From assembly GCA_015680685.1 (NCBI GenBank), contig MNCI01019033.1, positions 343,643-407,642 of the forward strand: a stretch of 64,000 bases of DNA, in the 5' to 3' direction. A program made the position numbers and the translations under genes. Shown one piece after another: positions 24,991 through 36,715 of this stretch. The DNA comes from Gnetum montanum. Taxonomy: Eukaryota; Streptophyta; Gnetopsida; Gnetales; Gnetaceae. The notes below the pieces were generated by a model. That model saw only the letters and a list, made by a program, of their open reading frames with translations, ran no database searches and was not told the origin of the DNA. Within the stretch, counting starts at the first letter, position 1, and each line of letters starts with the position of its first letter.

Positions 24991-26580
24991 ATATCTTCAA
25001 TATTATGATGTTAGACCTAAAGATGATCCTATGTCATTTTCACAAGCCATGAGTGGAGAGAATTTTTCATCTTGGTATGATGTCATGAAAGAAGAGATAC
25101 ATTCTATGGATAAAAGTCAAGTTTGGAATATTGTAAAATTACCAAAAGGAGTTTCAGAAATTGGTTGTAAATGGGTCTATAAAACCAAAAGAAATGCTTC
25201 TAGTAATATTGAACGATATAGGGCTAGACTTGTAGATAAAGGATTTACTCACAGGGAGGGCATTGATTATCGTGAAACCTTCTCTCCAATATCAGCAAAG
25301 GATTCCTTTAGAATAATTATGGCTTTGATGGCTCATTTTGATTTATAGGTACACCAAATGGATGTAAAAACAACATTTTTAAATGGGGATCTTGAAGAAG
25401 TATACATGAAACAACTTGAGGGCTTTTGTGAAGATGATCACTTAGTTTGCAAGTTAAGGAAGTGGACTAAAACTAGCCTCTCAACAATGGTATTTTTAAA
25501 TTTCATAAAATTATGGTCTCATTTGTTTTTACTAAGAATATCATTGATAAATGTATACCTTAAGGTCAGTGGGAGAAAATTCATTTTATTAGTCCTTTGT
25601 GTGGATGACATATTACTTGCAAGTAGTGACATGGTTTCGCTACATGAGACAAAACATTTTCTCTCTTAAAATTTTGAAATGAAGGATATGGATGAAGCCT
25701 CTTACATCATTGGGATAGAGATTCATAGAGATAGACATCAAAGGATATTAGGACTATCTTAAAGGACCTACATTGAAAAGGTTTTAGAGAGATATAGAAT
25801 AAAAAATTGCTCACCTATGCTGACTCCAATAATGAAAGGAGATAAAATTACTTTGAACCAATGCCCACAAAACTTATTGGAATAAAAGCAAATGAAAAAC
25901 ATACCTTATGCATTTACTATTGGCTTCCTCATGTATGCATAAGTATGTACAAGACCTGACATAAGTTTTGCAATAGGAATGCTTAGTAGATATTAAAGAA
26001 ATCTGGGCATTGAGCATTGCAAAGCTTCTAAAAGAGTCATGAGGTATTTGCAAGGAACTAAGCTCAAATATAGGCACACAAATCATTTTGAAGTGGTTGG
26101 ATTTTTAGATTCAAATTTTTTTGGATGTGTAGATTATAGAAAATCAACTTTTGGATATGTGTTTCTATTTACTGGACGGGCCATATCTTGGAAGAGTACT
26201 AAGCAAACAATAGTTGCTTTGTCTACAATGGAGGTAGAATTTATTGCTTGCCATGAAGCTATATCACATGCATTATGGTTGAGAAATTTTATTTCTAGCT
26301 TAAGAATTGTTAATTCCATCACAAGGTCAATAAAGATATATTGTGATAATTTTGCTACAGTCTTCTTTTTAAAGAATAGGAAAAGTAGAAGTCATAATAA
26401 GCACATCGATATAAAGTATCTTGTTGTTAAGAATAGAGTCAAGAAGCATGGAGTAGATATTTAGCATAGTAGTACTAAATTAATGATTTCTGATTTCATA
26501 ACTAAAGCCTTGTTGACAAAATAGTACATGGATCATGTAAATCATATGGGACTTGTTAATTCATTTCATATATAAGTTAC
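24991..26580 (+). pseudogene. Copia RT and RNase H (nested element)
   Basis: RT runs from about 25030: SSWYDVMKEEIHSMDKSQVW, GCKWVYKTKRNASSNIERYR, ARLVDKGFTHREGIDYRETF, then a stop near 25346. MDVKTTFLNGDLEEVYMKQ follows, and the catalytic box LCVDDILLAS (near 25600) is intact. A frameshift and stops lie between. RNase H from about 26039: MRYLQGTKLKYRH, GCVDYRKSTFGYVFLFTGRA, ISWKSTKQTIVALSTMEVEF, CDNFATVFFLKN, HNKHIDIKY. Coding resemblance ends near 26575, about 330 bp before the 3' LTR. Confidence 0.9.
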
Positions 26581-26901
26581 TTCTTACTCAAATTTGTAGA
26601 TCATTATAGATTTCTTGGATAATAATGAAGGCATATATTTTGGTACACATAAAGCCTATGCCATCATTTTTAAAGGGGACCTTAGCTATTTTTAAATATC
26701 CATTCATAAGGGAATTACTCATAAAGTGCTCACTTAAGAAGTGTCATGCTTTGTAATTCATGAAAGGAAATATTCAATCTTAATGAATATAACTATCATG
26801 ATTCAAGTATTGATATTTTTTGCTTGAGTATGAATGTATCAATTATGACCATGATATAGAAAATCTTCATTCTTGTCATACATGGGCAATTAGTGGTAGA
26901 A

Positions 26902-27540
26902 TGTAAGATTAATTGCCCATGATTACAGTTTTGCCCACTCTTGCCATCTGACAGTCTCTCAATGACTCCTTGAATGTTTGGTAGTTACGACTCTTAATGT
27001 TGATAGTTACAGAATGGTACCACCACTACCATCATCTATAATAGAAGTAGTGGAGGTAGTGAGGCGTTTTTGGAAAATAAATGGTTTCTTAATGGAAGGA
27101 ATACCATATACGGTTATAAATAGAATGGATGGTCCCCAGCCTCACCATGTGATATTTTGTGGATTGCAAATTTCATCAGATGTAGCATTGAGATCAAATT
27201 GATAGAGGTTGGAAGATCCCTCAAAATTTGAGTTTATTTATTTTCATCTCCAAGTTTTTTTCTTTGCTTTGCAATGGTCACAACAACTGGAGGTAAACAA
27301 AATAACTTTAGTAGTCTTTTCAGCTGCTATGTTTTTAGATTTACTTTTGTATTTCAAATTTATTTTCACAAATTCTTACTGATGGATGAAAGTATTTTAT
27401 TTCTATAAAGTTATTTCTTGTTCATTCACAAATTATAGTTTATTTTATCTACTATTAATTGGCTAGATCTTTGAATACTTGGACAATATAGAAATCCTTA
27501 TTATTGGCTTAGCTATTGTTAACAATGAATTTTTTTATCA
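26902..27540 (+). repeat. 3' LTR of nested copia element
   Basis: Starts TGTAAGATTAATTGCCCATG and ends TTTTTTATCA, followed by target duplication AAGAG. The adjacent upstream purine stretch (GGTAGAA) is a weak polypurine tract. Confidence 0.9.
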
Positions 27541-28470
27541 AAGAGATCATATGCAACAAGTTCGATGTCCTGGGTTGGACAAGCATTATCCTCTCAAAAG
27601 TGACTATGGATCATGCATTGATGAAATTGGAAATCTAGCATGTGGGAGGCGGGACGATAGGTAACAAGCTTGGAAGAGGGTGGATTCTATGGTGGAGCAG
27701 AGACGGAAGACATCATGGAGGAAGCAACTAAGTTAGAGGGAAGGATGGATGAGGAAAGGCCATGAGGGTAAGCGATGGGTAGAGAATCAACAGGAGTTAT
27801 AGTCAAACATGGAGCATTGGTAGAAAATGAAGTGGCTGGCATTGAATCCGTAAGGTGAGGAGGAGATTCAAATGTTTTGGTTGAAATAGGATCGTGCGCT
27901 AGAAATGGAATGTAGAATGGATAAATTGGATAATTAGGATGGCCATCCCAATATTTGGGCTAGGCGTGGGCATGGTTGAATCTAGGATGATGGTATAGCT
28001 ACCATAGTGAAAACTAGGAAGGTAAAGCTGATTTGGCCAATGCATTGCTGGTAGGTTGAATGCCATAGAGAGGAGTTGCTTTCTTAGGAAGTTTGTTGTA
28101 AGAGCTTGTGCCATGAAAGGTTGCTACTGCAATGCAAAGAACATGGAACAATATTTATGCTAGAATGTAATGGCAAAAAATATTGCCTAGCATAATCGTT
28201 TGTTGGTAGCATGTGTGGTATCTCTCTTTGTTATGTCACATAGTTTTGATTCATGGATTCAACTATTATTGTAGAGATATTGTTAAAACCTTCAATGGGT
28301 GGTAATGGTTGCAAATGGGATCCATTGTTTTTTTTGAATATTTGTTGTAAAGTTGCCTTTGGCTGTAATGTCTTCATTTGCCATAGGAGTAGCAACATTA
28401 CTATTTTCTTTAAAAAACATCTCACGTGAGTCTACAATATTTAGTGTTGGCATAGAACCCAATAAAAATA
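27541..28470 (-). pseudogene. Integrase-RT linker of the split copia element
   Basis: This lies between the integrase of the minus-strand copia and the insertion point. On the minus strand it reads as a low-similarity, Pro/Ser/Asn-rich stretch (HLQPLPPIEGFNNIST near 28300) with several stops, as expected of the poorly conserved linker between integrase and RT. Position rather than motif supports the assignment. Confidence 0.5.
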
Positions 28471-29085
28471 CATTACCTTACATTTTGATCTAATTTTTGA
28501 ACATAGAAAGGTGTTGGAACTTGAACATAGCAAGGTGAACCAAAAATTTTAAAATGAGAAATATTGGGAGAATTGCCATACCATAATGCATATGGTGTTT
28601 GAGGTTGAAAGGATTTTGATGGCACCCTATTCAAAATATAAATTGATGTTGAATATGATTCCACCCAAAATGGATTTTCCAATCTAGACATTTGAAGCAA
28701 ACATGCCATTTCAACCATAGTCTTGTTCTTTCTCTCAACTATGTCATTTTGTTGGGGTGTAAATGATGTAGTGGTTTAATGAATAATCTCATTTTTCTTG
28801 CAAAATTCATCAAAATCATTAGATAAAAATTCATCGCCATGATTTGTTTGGTGTTCTACTTCCATCTCAAACTCTTCAAAAAATCCTAATGTTTAATCCT
28901 TTAATTTCATAAAATAACCCCAAGAAAATATTAAAAAATCATCCACTATGATAAATAGATATCAAATTTTACCTAAGTTTAATGTTTACATGGGACTACA
29001 TAAATCCATATGAACGAGATCTAATTTTTCTTAAGATCTATGTTCTTTCCTAGGAAATGGTAATGTTGAGCCTAAAGTTGAAAGC
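28471..29085 (-). pseudogene. Ty1/copia integrase, 5' half of split element
   Basis: Integrase core on the minus strand: LDLVHMDLCSPM (near 29020), FIIVDDFLIFSWGYFMKL, NHGDEFLSNDFDEFCKKNE, TPQQNDIVERKNKTMVEMA (near 28730), then NPFWVESYSTSIYILNRVPS, TPYALWYGNSPNISHFKIFG and YVQKLDQNVR. D, D and E of the catalytic triad are recognisable. It continues, after the linker and the 6.3-kb nested insertion, into the RT at 21226-19720. At least one frameshift and three stops. Confidence 0.9.
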
Positions 29086-30060
29086 TCATAAAAACCTCAT
29101 CAATTTAATGGAATAAATCATGAGAGAGTGTTTGAAACAATATATTTCTGTTTACTATGTTCAAACATGAAATAAAATTTGTTCTCTTCCAAGAAAAATA
29201 TACAAATACTAATTAAATTTTTTTCCAATAGTGCTGACCTCTAGGACTCTAACACATTGAACTAAATAGTCATTAATAGCTTGATTTGAAATCTCCTTTT
29301 CTTTTTTACATCCTCCACAAATAAAAAAATAAGAGATTTCTTAAATATAAAAAAACATTGGCATGATTACATCCTTAAAACCTATTTTCTCACCTTTTAA
29401 TTCAAATTCATAGTACCAAATATCAACAGAATGAAACTATCAACAAAATTTTTTCATTTCATAGATTTCTAGCTATCTTATGTTACTCGTAGATTATGTT
29501 AAACAAAGCTAATTTACTTGTATTATAAATTCATTTAATACCAAATTATACCATTATAATAGGTAATATTAATGCGAGAAACATGTATTAAAGAAATACT
29601 CACTTGATTAAAATTAGAGATAAAATAAAGACAGAAATGCCTGTTTCCTAGAAAGAAGAACAAAAAAGCTATTGTTACAAATACAATTATTTCAAAAATA
29701 ATATAATAATGTAATGAAACACACTAGCATTCAAATAATATTAAACTCTAAGTATTTTTGGTGTAAGAAGAGAAAAATAATGAGTGAATAATAGTTTGAA
29801 TAAAAGTATTTCTAAAATCTCATCAATACTATCAAATCACGTATACTATCCACTTTAATCAACCTTTGAAAATTCTTGGCAATTATTTCCACTACTTGGT
29901 TCCTAATTTTATCCCACATTTTTACTCAAGTTTTCTTTAGCTAAGAAAAATAACTATCAATGTTAGGTTTCATTTCTTTTTAAATAAAAGTGCAGGCAAT
30001 AAAAAAATTTATGTGTAACTCATTTGGTTACTTCTTAATATTAAGCCACTTTAACTTCTT
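29086..30060. other. AT-rich tract, probably degraded retroelement
   Basis: On the minus strand this should hold the gag/protease of the split copia element, but only vague hydrophobic open runs are seen and no zinc knuckle. It may include the border with the tandem LTR units to the right. Confidence 0.3.
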
Positions 30061-30634
30061 TGTTGTGGTAGTCAAGTACTTTTGGGCTTCACATCACTTC
30101 TTTAACCTTTTGGTTATGGTGCTTAGGTGTTCATATTGAACTTTATGTTTTTTTATATCTACTTTATATCTCTAAGTTACTAATTGCTTCAGCTTCTTTA
30201 TTTCTATACTTCATGGTGTATTTTTTTCTTTGATGCTCTTCTTATTGATCCATTGGTTCTTCTTCAATTCTTAGTCTTCTTTTCTTGACATTTGTAACTT
30301 GGGTGTTGGTCAATAATATTTCATAGAAAGATTGTAACTATTCCTAGGTTATGAGTTATACCTTTTCATTACAAATTGGTTAAGAGTGATTATGAATAGT
30401 CTTGAGGGATTATGAAACTAATGATTGTACATTTCTAACTCATATAGTTCAACATGATCTTGCATGTTATCAACTCCAATTGATCTATTGTGAGGATTGG
30501 AAGTAGATGGAGCATTACTAGAGTTCTAACTTCCTTTACTTTCCTTCTTATGTGTCATAGTAACATAGGGATCACAAGCAATAAACCACGATTACAAATC
30601 ACAAGCCACCGCCAACCTTAAATCACAAACCACA
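30061..30634 (-). pseudogene. gag-like region of LTR unit E1
   Basis: Minus-strand sequence following a primer-binding site. Its first part aligns with the gag start in unit E2 (31145-31493): Ser/Asn-rich KKESK...NSSNAPSTSNPHN versus KKNKESQNPNNAPLGPNLHN. Its distal part (30061-30430) recurs at 56820-57165. Charged coiled-coil-like runs suggest gag, but no diagnostic motif is present. Confidence 0.45.
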
Positions 30635-30646
30635 GCTTAATACCAA
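30635..30646 (-). promoter_or_regulatory. Primer-binding site of unit E1, tRNA-iMet type
   Basis: On the minus strand TTGGTATTAAGC directly follows an LTR ending CATTGTAACA. It resembles TGGTATCAGAGC. Confidence 0.55.
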
Positions 30647-30647
30647 G

Positions 30648-31140
30648 TGTTACAATGCTACCCTTGAAAAATAGTACACAACACCATCCAAGAGTCTCAA
30701 AGTAGCAATGAAGCAGGAAAACGTTATGTGAATTATGCCTCGAAGCTCATAGCACTTGCACACATAGCATAAGTGCACACAACTTATTAGTATGAGGTTA
30801 GTAGCATAATAGGTATGCCTTAGTAAAGGTACAAGTGAAAAGACCAATGAGATAGGCACACACACACAAATGACTATTCCATTAGAAAGATAAGATGTAT
30901 TCCTACTCTTACACATCTTGCCCTAAGCCTCGCTTTGAAGAGAAGGGTGGTAAACCAAACTAGGAAGGCAATGCCCCCTTAACAAGCCTATATATCCTTA
31001 TGCTGAGGTTTACAAGGAATCAAGTCCATGTAGTTCTATTGGTGATGGTTAAGATAGCATAGAACCCATGAGCATCTCCATACTTCTCTAGCCTCCATTT
31101 TAGAGAGAAATAACCTTTAATCCACCAACAAGACATGTTT
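30648..31140 (-). mobile_element. LTR of unit E1 (truncated)
   Basis: About 490 bp. It aligns with the left part of 31513-32250: ACACCATCC, ATAGCACxT, GCATAAGTGCACA, AAGATGTxTTxCTACTCT, AAGCCTatATATCCTTATG, and so on. Minus orientation is given by the primer-binding site on its left. The distal (U3) part is missing at about 31140, where it meets the gag relic of unit E2. Confidence 0.65.
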
Positions 31141-31144
31141 TTTC

Positions 31145-31493
31145 ATATGGCTATCTACTTGCAATATCTAACCCCAAAACTTTAGTGTCTTTTCGGGGGA
31201 GTCATCAATATCTTTTTCACCAATAATTTTTACATCCTTATCCTCTTGCAATTTCTCATATATATTAACATTATCATATAATTCTTTATACACATGATTG
31301 TTTGGATTATCATCTCCAACTAGTCCATTGTGCAAGTTAGGACCAAGAGGAGCATTGTTAGGATTTTGACTCTCTTTGTTCTTCTTATGTATCATAACAC
31401 CACATGAATCACAAGTAACGAACCATGAACTCTCATAAACTTTGAACCATGAACTAAAAACACTAGCCATGAACAACAAGCAATGATTCATAA
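31145..31493 (-). pseudogene. gag start of LTR unit E2
   Basis: Open stretch on the minus strand after the primer-binding site, with Asn/Pro-rich and acidic text (NKESQNPNNAPLGPNLHNG, DDNPNNHVYKELYDNV). It is homologous to the start of E1's internal region. Cut after about 350 bp by E1's LTR. Confidence 0.5.
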
Positions 31494-31511
31494 CCTTGGC
31501 TCTAATACCAA
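31494..31511 (-). promoter_or_regulatory. Primer-binding site of unit E2, tRNA-iMet type
   Basis: On the minus strand TTGGTATTAGAGCCAAGG, close to the canonical TGGTATCAGAGC site. Confidence 0.7.
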
Positions 31512-31512
31512 G

Positions 31513-32250
31513 TATAACAAAATTACTTTCGATTAGCACCATTGAACACCATCCTTGATTTTGAAAGTAGCTAAGTGTTCTCGAGTAGATCCAATATGGA
31601 CTACACTTGAATGACTATAGCACCTATGAGCATAACATAAGTGCACAAAATGTATTAGTCCAAAGGTTAGGGGCATAGAAAGTATACGTTAAGTAATCAT
31701 ATATGCAATGGGACCAATAATATACTCACAGATGAATGACCTCAAGTAGAATAAGCAATCACATGGAGACATTATTTTTCTAAAATAGCTAAGATGTGTT
31801 TCTACTCTAATGCATCTAGCCTTAAGCCCAGCTTTATAGAGAAGAGCGGTTGCTCGAGCATCAAAGTCAAAGATCTTTTGCAAGCTTACATATCCTTATG
31901 ATGTAATACACAAGAAATTAGGACCATGTTGTTCTTTAGTGTGATGGTAAAGATTGTAGGAAATCCATGGAAATTTTCATACTTCTTCTAGTCTCTATTT
32001 TGAAAGGGAAGAAACATTCATACAACAAAGAAGCCATAATCTCTATAAGCATGAATTTAAAATTTTTGAAGGATTTGATTGAGAGAATATGAGAAGGTGG
32101 AGAGCTTAGTAAAGGATCAAGGAAGGGCTTTAAAGGAAAAGAAAATTAAGCAATAGAGAAAGGAAAACCAATTTAACAATAATCATCTTCACTCATGATT
32201 CCCTACTCCAAAGTGTATCTACAATGAGGGCCTTAAGCCTCTATTTATCA
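31513..32250 (-). mobile_element. LTR of unit E2 (right border uncertain)
   Basis: Aligned with E1's LTR over about 500 bp. It extends further right to a TATA-like GATAAATAG (minus, near 32245), implying that U3 lies beyond. The right end is not resolved and could reach toward 32670. Confidence 0.55.
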
Positions 32251-32674
32251 TTGTTGAAAGAGGCTTGGATACTTCTTCATGTTGAATTTTTATCTTATCT
32301 TTTCAAGATTAATTTGTAGGTAAATAGAATTTTATAACTTAGCATTACCTACTAAAATCAAACTTGTAACTTGGAGCTTTTAGATTAAGAGTCTTACTAT
32401 TATGCTAACATCTCATTGTCTAAACATCATTTTTTCTTACTTTACTTAGACATATAACTATAACTTATAACTTCAATAATAAGAAAACATGAAAGACATC
32501 AATGATAAAATTTGAGCATTGATCCAAAAATTTGATACTTAATAAGTAGTCAATTTAGGACATGATCTTTAAGTATGATTCTCTATTATTGTAAATTTAA
32601 AATGGTTCAAAAGTTAGATTTTAGTAAGTTACTTGTTGAGGATAGATCAAACACATGTTCTCAAAAGGATTTTC
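32251..32674. other. AT-rich spacer or U3 of unit E2
   Basis: No coding signal. It may be the U3 part of LTR E2. It ends at the target duplication of the next element (CTAAG, 32675-32679). Confidence 0.3.
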
Positions 32675-32679
32675 CTAAG

Positions 32680-33556
32680 TCATGAGCGGTGAGGTACCCC
32701 TATGCCCAACCATACGAATCAAAAGCATTCATGCATGATCTAGTTGAATTCCATGGATGGGACTAGTTGTGGCATCTAGATCACTATGCCTTAATCACAG
32801 TTTACTATCTTCCCACTTGGACTAGTGGTAGCTTTGTCACATATGGTTTAGTCCAGAGTGAGGCATCTGATTTTTATTATTTAATATTTTGTTATTCTAC
32901 AATTAATAATAGGTTGAAACTTAATTTATAATCATTTCAACTAATCTAATTGGTAATTAATAATCAACTATCCTAACATAAGTATTTGATCCCACTTCCC
33001 ATGCACATCTTGAACACATATAACGCTGCTGGGTTACTAAACGTTAAGCGTTGCTGGGATTACCATGAGTCATACACATGCTCAAAGCAATCATACTTAT
33101 GTGCTTAATTAATTAACATGCATGGAAAGTAAATCTAATATAAGTCAAAGTGCTACAATGAATAAGAATCAATCTCGATCTTATTGTCACTCATGGAATA
33201 TGTCTAGGTACATTGCTAGTTAAATAAGACTTCATACAACTGACTCAGATCCACTTGTGGGTACTCACTGATTGTTCTCTAAGATTATGGGATAAAATTA
33301 CAAGAATTTGGCTACTCTATTGACAACACTATGAAAAAATAATGTAAAAAATATTTCAAAACTGACTCAAAATGTGAGCCCAAGCATTATATTTATATGC
33401 TAGAGTATATACCCCAATGTTGGATACTTGATGTTGCATCTAGAGCCTGACGTCGTAGCTCCAACATCACATACTTGACATTAGAGCAGACATAAAATAG
33501 TGATTCATCAGATGTCAAGGCTTTGATGTCAAGGCCAGGTGAATCATGACTCATCA
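32680..33556 (-). repeat. 3' LTR of the Athila-like element
   Basis: 877 bp. It contains a TATA box on the minus strand (CATATAAATATAATG, near 33390) and repeated TTGATGTCAAGG-like words plus TGACGTC in U3. The partner LTR (38786-39720) has an extra AT-rich stretch near 39230-39270. Confidence 0.9.
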
Positions 33557-33568
33557 TACCCCCACAAC
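33557..33568 (-). other. Polypurine tract of the Athila-like element
   Basis: On the minus strand GTTGTGGGGGTA immediately precedes the 3' LTR start TGATGAG. Confidence 0.75.
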
Positions 33569-35190
33569 TAAATGAAAAATCATCCTCAAGTTAAACAAAA
33601 TGAGGAACAAGTGCCTTATAAAATATTGAGAAGGTATGGGATTATTGACTAATACACAAACTATTGACTGACTTTGAGTGCCAAATTATAGAATTTTATT
33701 CAAGTGGATGCATACAAAATGATAGAGTGATAAAAAGATTGGATAGATATTGAAGATTATAAAATATGTCAAGATCCTTACAATTTTTTGAAGATGATTC
33801 TTCTTATTTTTGCTAGTGGTGGTAAACTTTTAACCTTGATTATTATGTTAGTGCTTTTCTGGTTATGTAAAACATTCTTGAAGGGTGGACTGAAATTTCT
33901 TCTCATTGCCCCATGGATCTAGCAAACATGAGAAGCTTGAGTTGGTATCTTGTATGTGCTATGATGTGTCCATGATCGTATCCTTTATTGTTCCTCTCTT
34001 GAATTCTTTTTCATGCCTGGCAAAAGATATTTTACCTTTGATGTTTCTTTTATCATCACCTGCAGTCACTAAAGGATCAACGTTAGTTGTGGTAAATTTT
34101 CCTTAATAGTCAACCCTTGTCGAATCCCTTAGTTTTCATTTAAGCACAAGGTGATTACAACATACTCTATCCAAGGCTATGAGGTAACTACAATCATTAA
34201 GTTATTCATATTATTTTGATCAACTACTATTAGTTACCATGATGTTCAAAGATAGGATGTTAGAAAATTTTCAAAAATTTTAAAGAAGGCATCCCTAGCC
34301 CCCATGACCAATAAGCATAACTTCGAAAGCACATAGGTTTTTGAATAATTGAAACCAAAGGTCTAATTTAGAAGATGAGCAAGGAATATTAATGGATATG
34401 GAAATAGAAAAGTAGGAAAAATTAATGGAACAGATGAGAAGTAGTTCCAAAATCATGCATAAATTCAGAGAAAATATCATTAATGTTCTGGAAGATGTGA
34501 AGGTTAGTTCAAAGCCATGATCAACAAAAGTTATACAAGTGGATCCTCCCTAAAGTAGGCTCTTGCCATAATGCCCTTGCATAACCAATTCTATAGATGT
34601 TCGTGGGCACTCGAGAAGTTAAATGTAGACCATGCCTTTATTCCAAATAACACACAACTACCATTGTTAAGATGTTGCACTATACTACACAAAACCAAAT
34701 GGCTCATAATTGCATGTAGCAGTGAGGTGAATAATGGAATCAGAAGGGATTACAGAGATTAAGATGTAAGGTACTTGACCATGTTCACAATAGGTTCTTG
34801 TGACAAGTGTGATTAAAATGATTAATATACCTATCCATCCAAGTTTAAACCAAGTCCATGAAGACCTTGCATTAATGTGTTCCTTCTTGCTGACCACCAT
34901 GAGTCCATAACCACCACAAAGAATAATCATCACTCCAAAAAGAGAAGAAAAGAGAAGAAGGAAGGAAGGGCCTTAGTTAGATGGGTGCCTTCAGGCATGG
35001 GTAACATGTCTTTCTAGCCCCATAACCAGTGCTTGTAGCTCGTTATTGTGTTTAAGGGGTGCGCTTTGCATTGTCATTATTGTTTTTTTATTTTTTCTTC
35101 TATTTTTTTGTTGTTTTTCTCTAATTTTTTGTTTGTTTTTTTTTTGGATGGGAACCACACCATAAAATGGGGGATTGATGATACATTTCA
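33569..35190. other. Internal 3' region of the Athila-like element
   Basis: Where pol or an env-like gene would be expected, only short open frames without domains are seen. A T-rich run lies at 35085-35145. Either pol was deleted or replaced, or the element never carried it. Confidence 0.4.
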
Positions 35191-35848
35191 AGAAGAGTCA
35201 TAAACCACATGAAGGAAGTCAAGAAGAGATCCCAACAAGTCCCCTTGAGGTCACACCCTTTGCCATTCCCACTTAGTCATTCCAAGAAGAGTCATAAACC
35301 ACATGAAGGAAGTCAAGAAGAGATCCCAACAAGTCCCCTTGAGGTCACACCCTTTGCCATTCCCACTTAGTCATTCCAAGAAGAGTCATAAACCACATGA
35401 AGGAAGTCAAGAAGAGATCCCAACAAGTCCCCTTGAGGTCACACCCTTTGCCATTCCCACTTAGTCATTCCAAGAAGAGTCATAAACCACATGAAGGAAG
35501 TCAAGAAGAGATCCCAACAAGTCCCCTTGAGGTCACACCCTTTGCCATTCCCACTTAGTCATTCCAAGAAGAGTCATAAACCACATGAAGGAAGTCAAGA
35601 AGAGATCCCAACAAGTCCCCTTGAGGTCACACCCTTTGCCATTCCCACTTAGTCATTCCAAGAAGAGTCATAAACCACATGAAGGAAGTCAAGAAGAGAT
35701 CCCAACAAGTCCCCTTGAGGTCACACCCTTTGCCATTCCCACTTAGTCATTCCAAGAAGAGTCATAAACCACATGAAGGAAGTCAAGAAGAGATCCCAAC
35801 AAGTCCCCTTGAGGTCACACCCTTTGCCATTCCCACTTAGTCATTCCC
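35191..35848. repeat. Perfect tandem array: 7 copies of a 94-bp unit
   Basis: AGAAGAGTCATAAACCACAT recurs at 35191, 35285, 35379, 35473, 35567, 35661 and 35755, exactly every 94 bp. The units appear identical letter for letter. 94 is not a multiple of 3 and no frame runs through, so the array is non-coding. It lies about 1.6 kb inside the 3' LTR of an otherwise decayed element. Confidence 0.95.
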
Positions 35849-36715
35849 TCTTTCTTCATGGTACAATGATTATTAATTAATTTTAGTTTTATAAAAAAAA
35901 GAACCAAATTGTTTTCATGAAAAAGAATTTTTATTCAAAGAACTGGAGGGATGGATGAGATGGTTTCACTACTTTAGACAATTACTTACCGAATCATCTT
36001 GATAGCATAGCACAAAAAACACCCAGCATGTACCATTGACTTCTGCATCATGACTTGACAAGTTTATTAACAAAAACATAAAAAAAATTCATAAAACATA
36101 AAGAGAATGACTCAAGAAAAGAGAAAAATATAATGAAAAAAAAAATATTAAGAAATGAAAAACATATGAAGAATCAAAAAATTCTAGAATTGATAAGCAA
36201 ATCAGTTACTTCCATGCATCTTGGAGATAGTTTTATATTCTCATTTTCAAGCCATTGGGTGTCTTTTGGTTTAGTGGCTATTGTGTAGATTGGTTTTTAC
36301 TCACACACTTTCTCCTAAACTTTATGGTGGGTTGGTATAGGGGTTGTGTAAATATTTTGAACTTTCGGCCTCCAACTACACCCTTTATCATTATTGGTGA
36401 TGCATGGATTATTCTATCTCTCCACAATGATAGGTTTATCATTTATGTCCTGTATTGGAGTGGTGATGGTTATTGGCTTTTGTGTATGATTAGGAGACAT
36501 CATTTTTGTGAGGAAGGTTGTTGCATCATATTGGCCTTGTACTAGTTCAGGTGATGTAGTAGGTCCATGAGTGTTTTACTTCAACTTATGACCTTTCCTC
36601 CAAAAGGGACATTTCTAAGACTTTGGTTGAGATTTACTAGTGTTATCATTTATGTGTATGTTCATAGCACAAGTGGAATTCTCTTGTTGATGTTGCGATG
36701 CTAAACCTTCCTATA
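35849..36715. other. Spacer between array and gag
   Basis: A-rich at 36060-36180. A plus-strand open frame (36255-36545) lacks recognisable features and is probably chance. The minus strand may hold a degenerate continuation of the gag polyprotein. Confidence 0.3.

Larger units (their letters stand above)
21232..27540 (+). mobile_element. Full-length Ty1/copia retrotransposon, nested
   Basis: A 6.3-kb element with LTRs at 21232-21881 and 26902-27540, both TG...CA, aligned over their length with scattered differences (roughly 90% by eye, not computed). It has a perfect 5-bp target duplication AAGAG (21227-21231 and 27541-27545) and an initiator-Met-type primer-binding site. The internal order is gag, protease, integrase, RT, RNase H, the Ty1/copia order. 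It is inserted into a minus-strand copia element between its integrase/linker and RT. All genes carry stops, so it is inactive. Confidence 0.92.

Noticed and set aside
35191-35848. CRISPR array
   Set aside because: Units are contiguous 94-bp identical repeats without unique spacers, in a plant retroelement.
36255-36545. Plus-strand 96-codon hydrophobic frame as a membrane protein
   Set aside because: It lies opposite the 3' region of a gag-only element; Trp/Phe/Ile richness comes from base composition and there is no homologue or context support.
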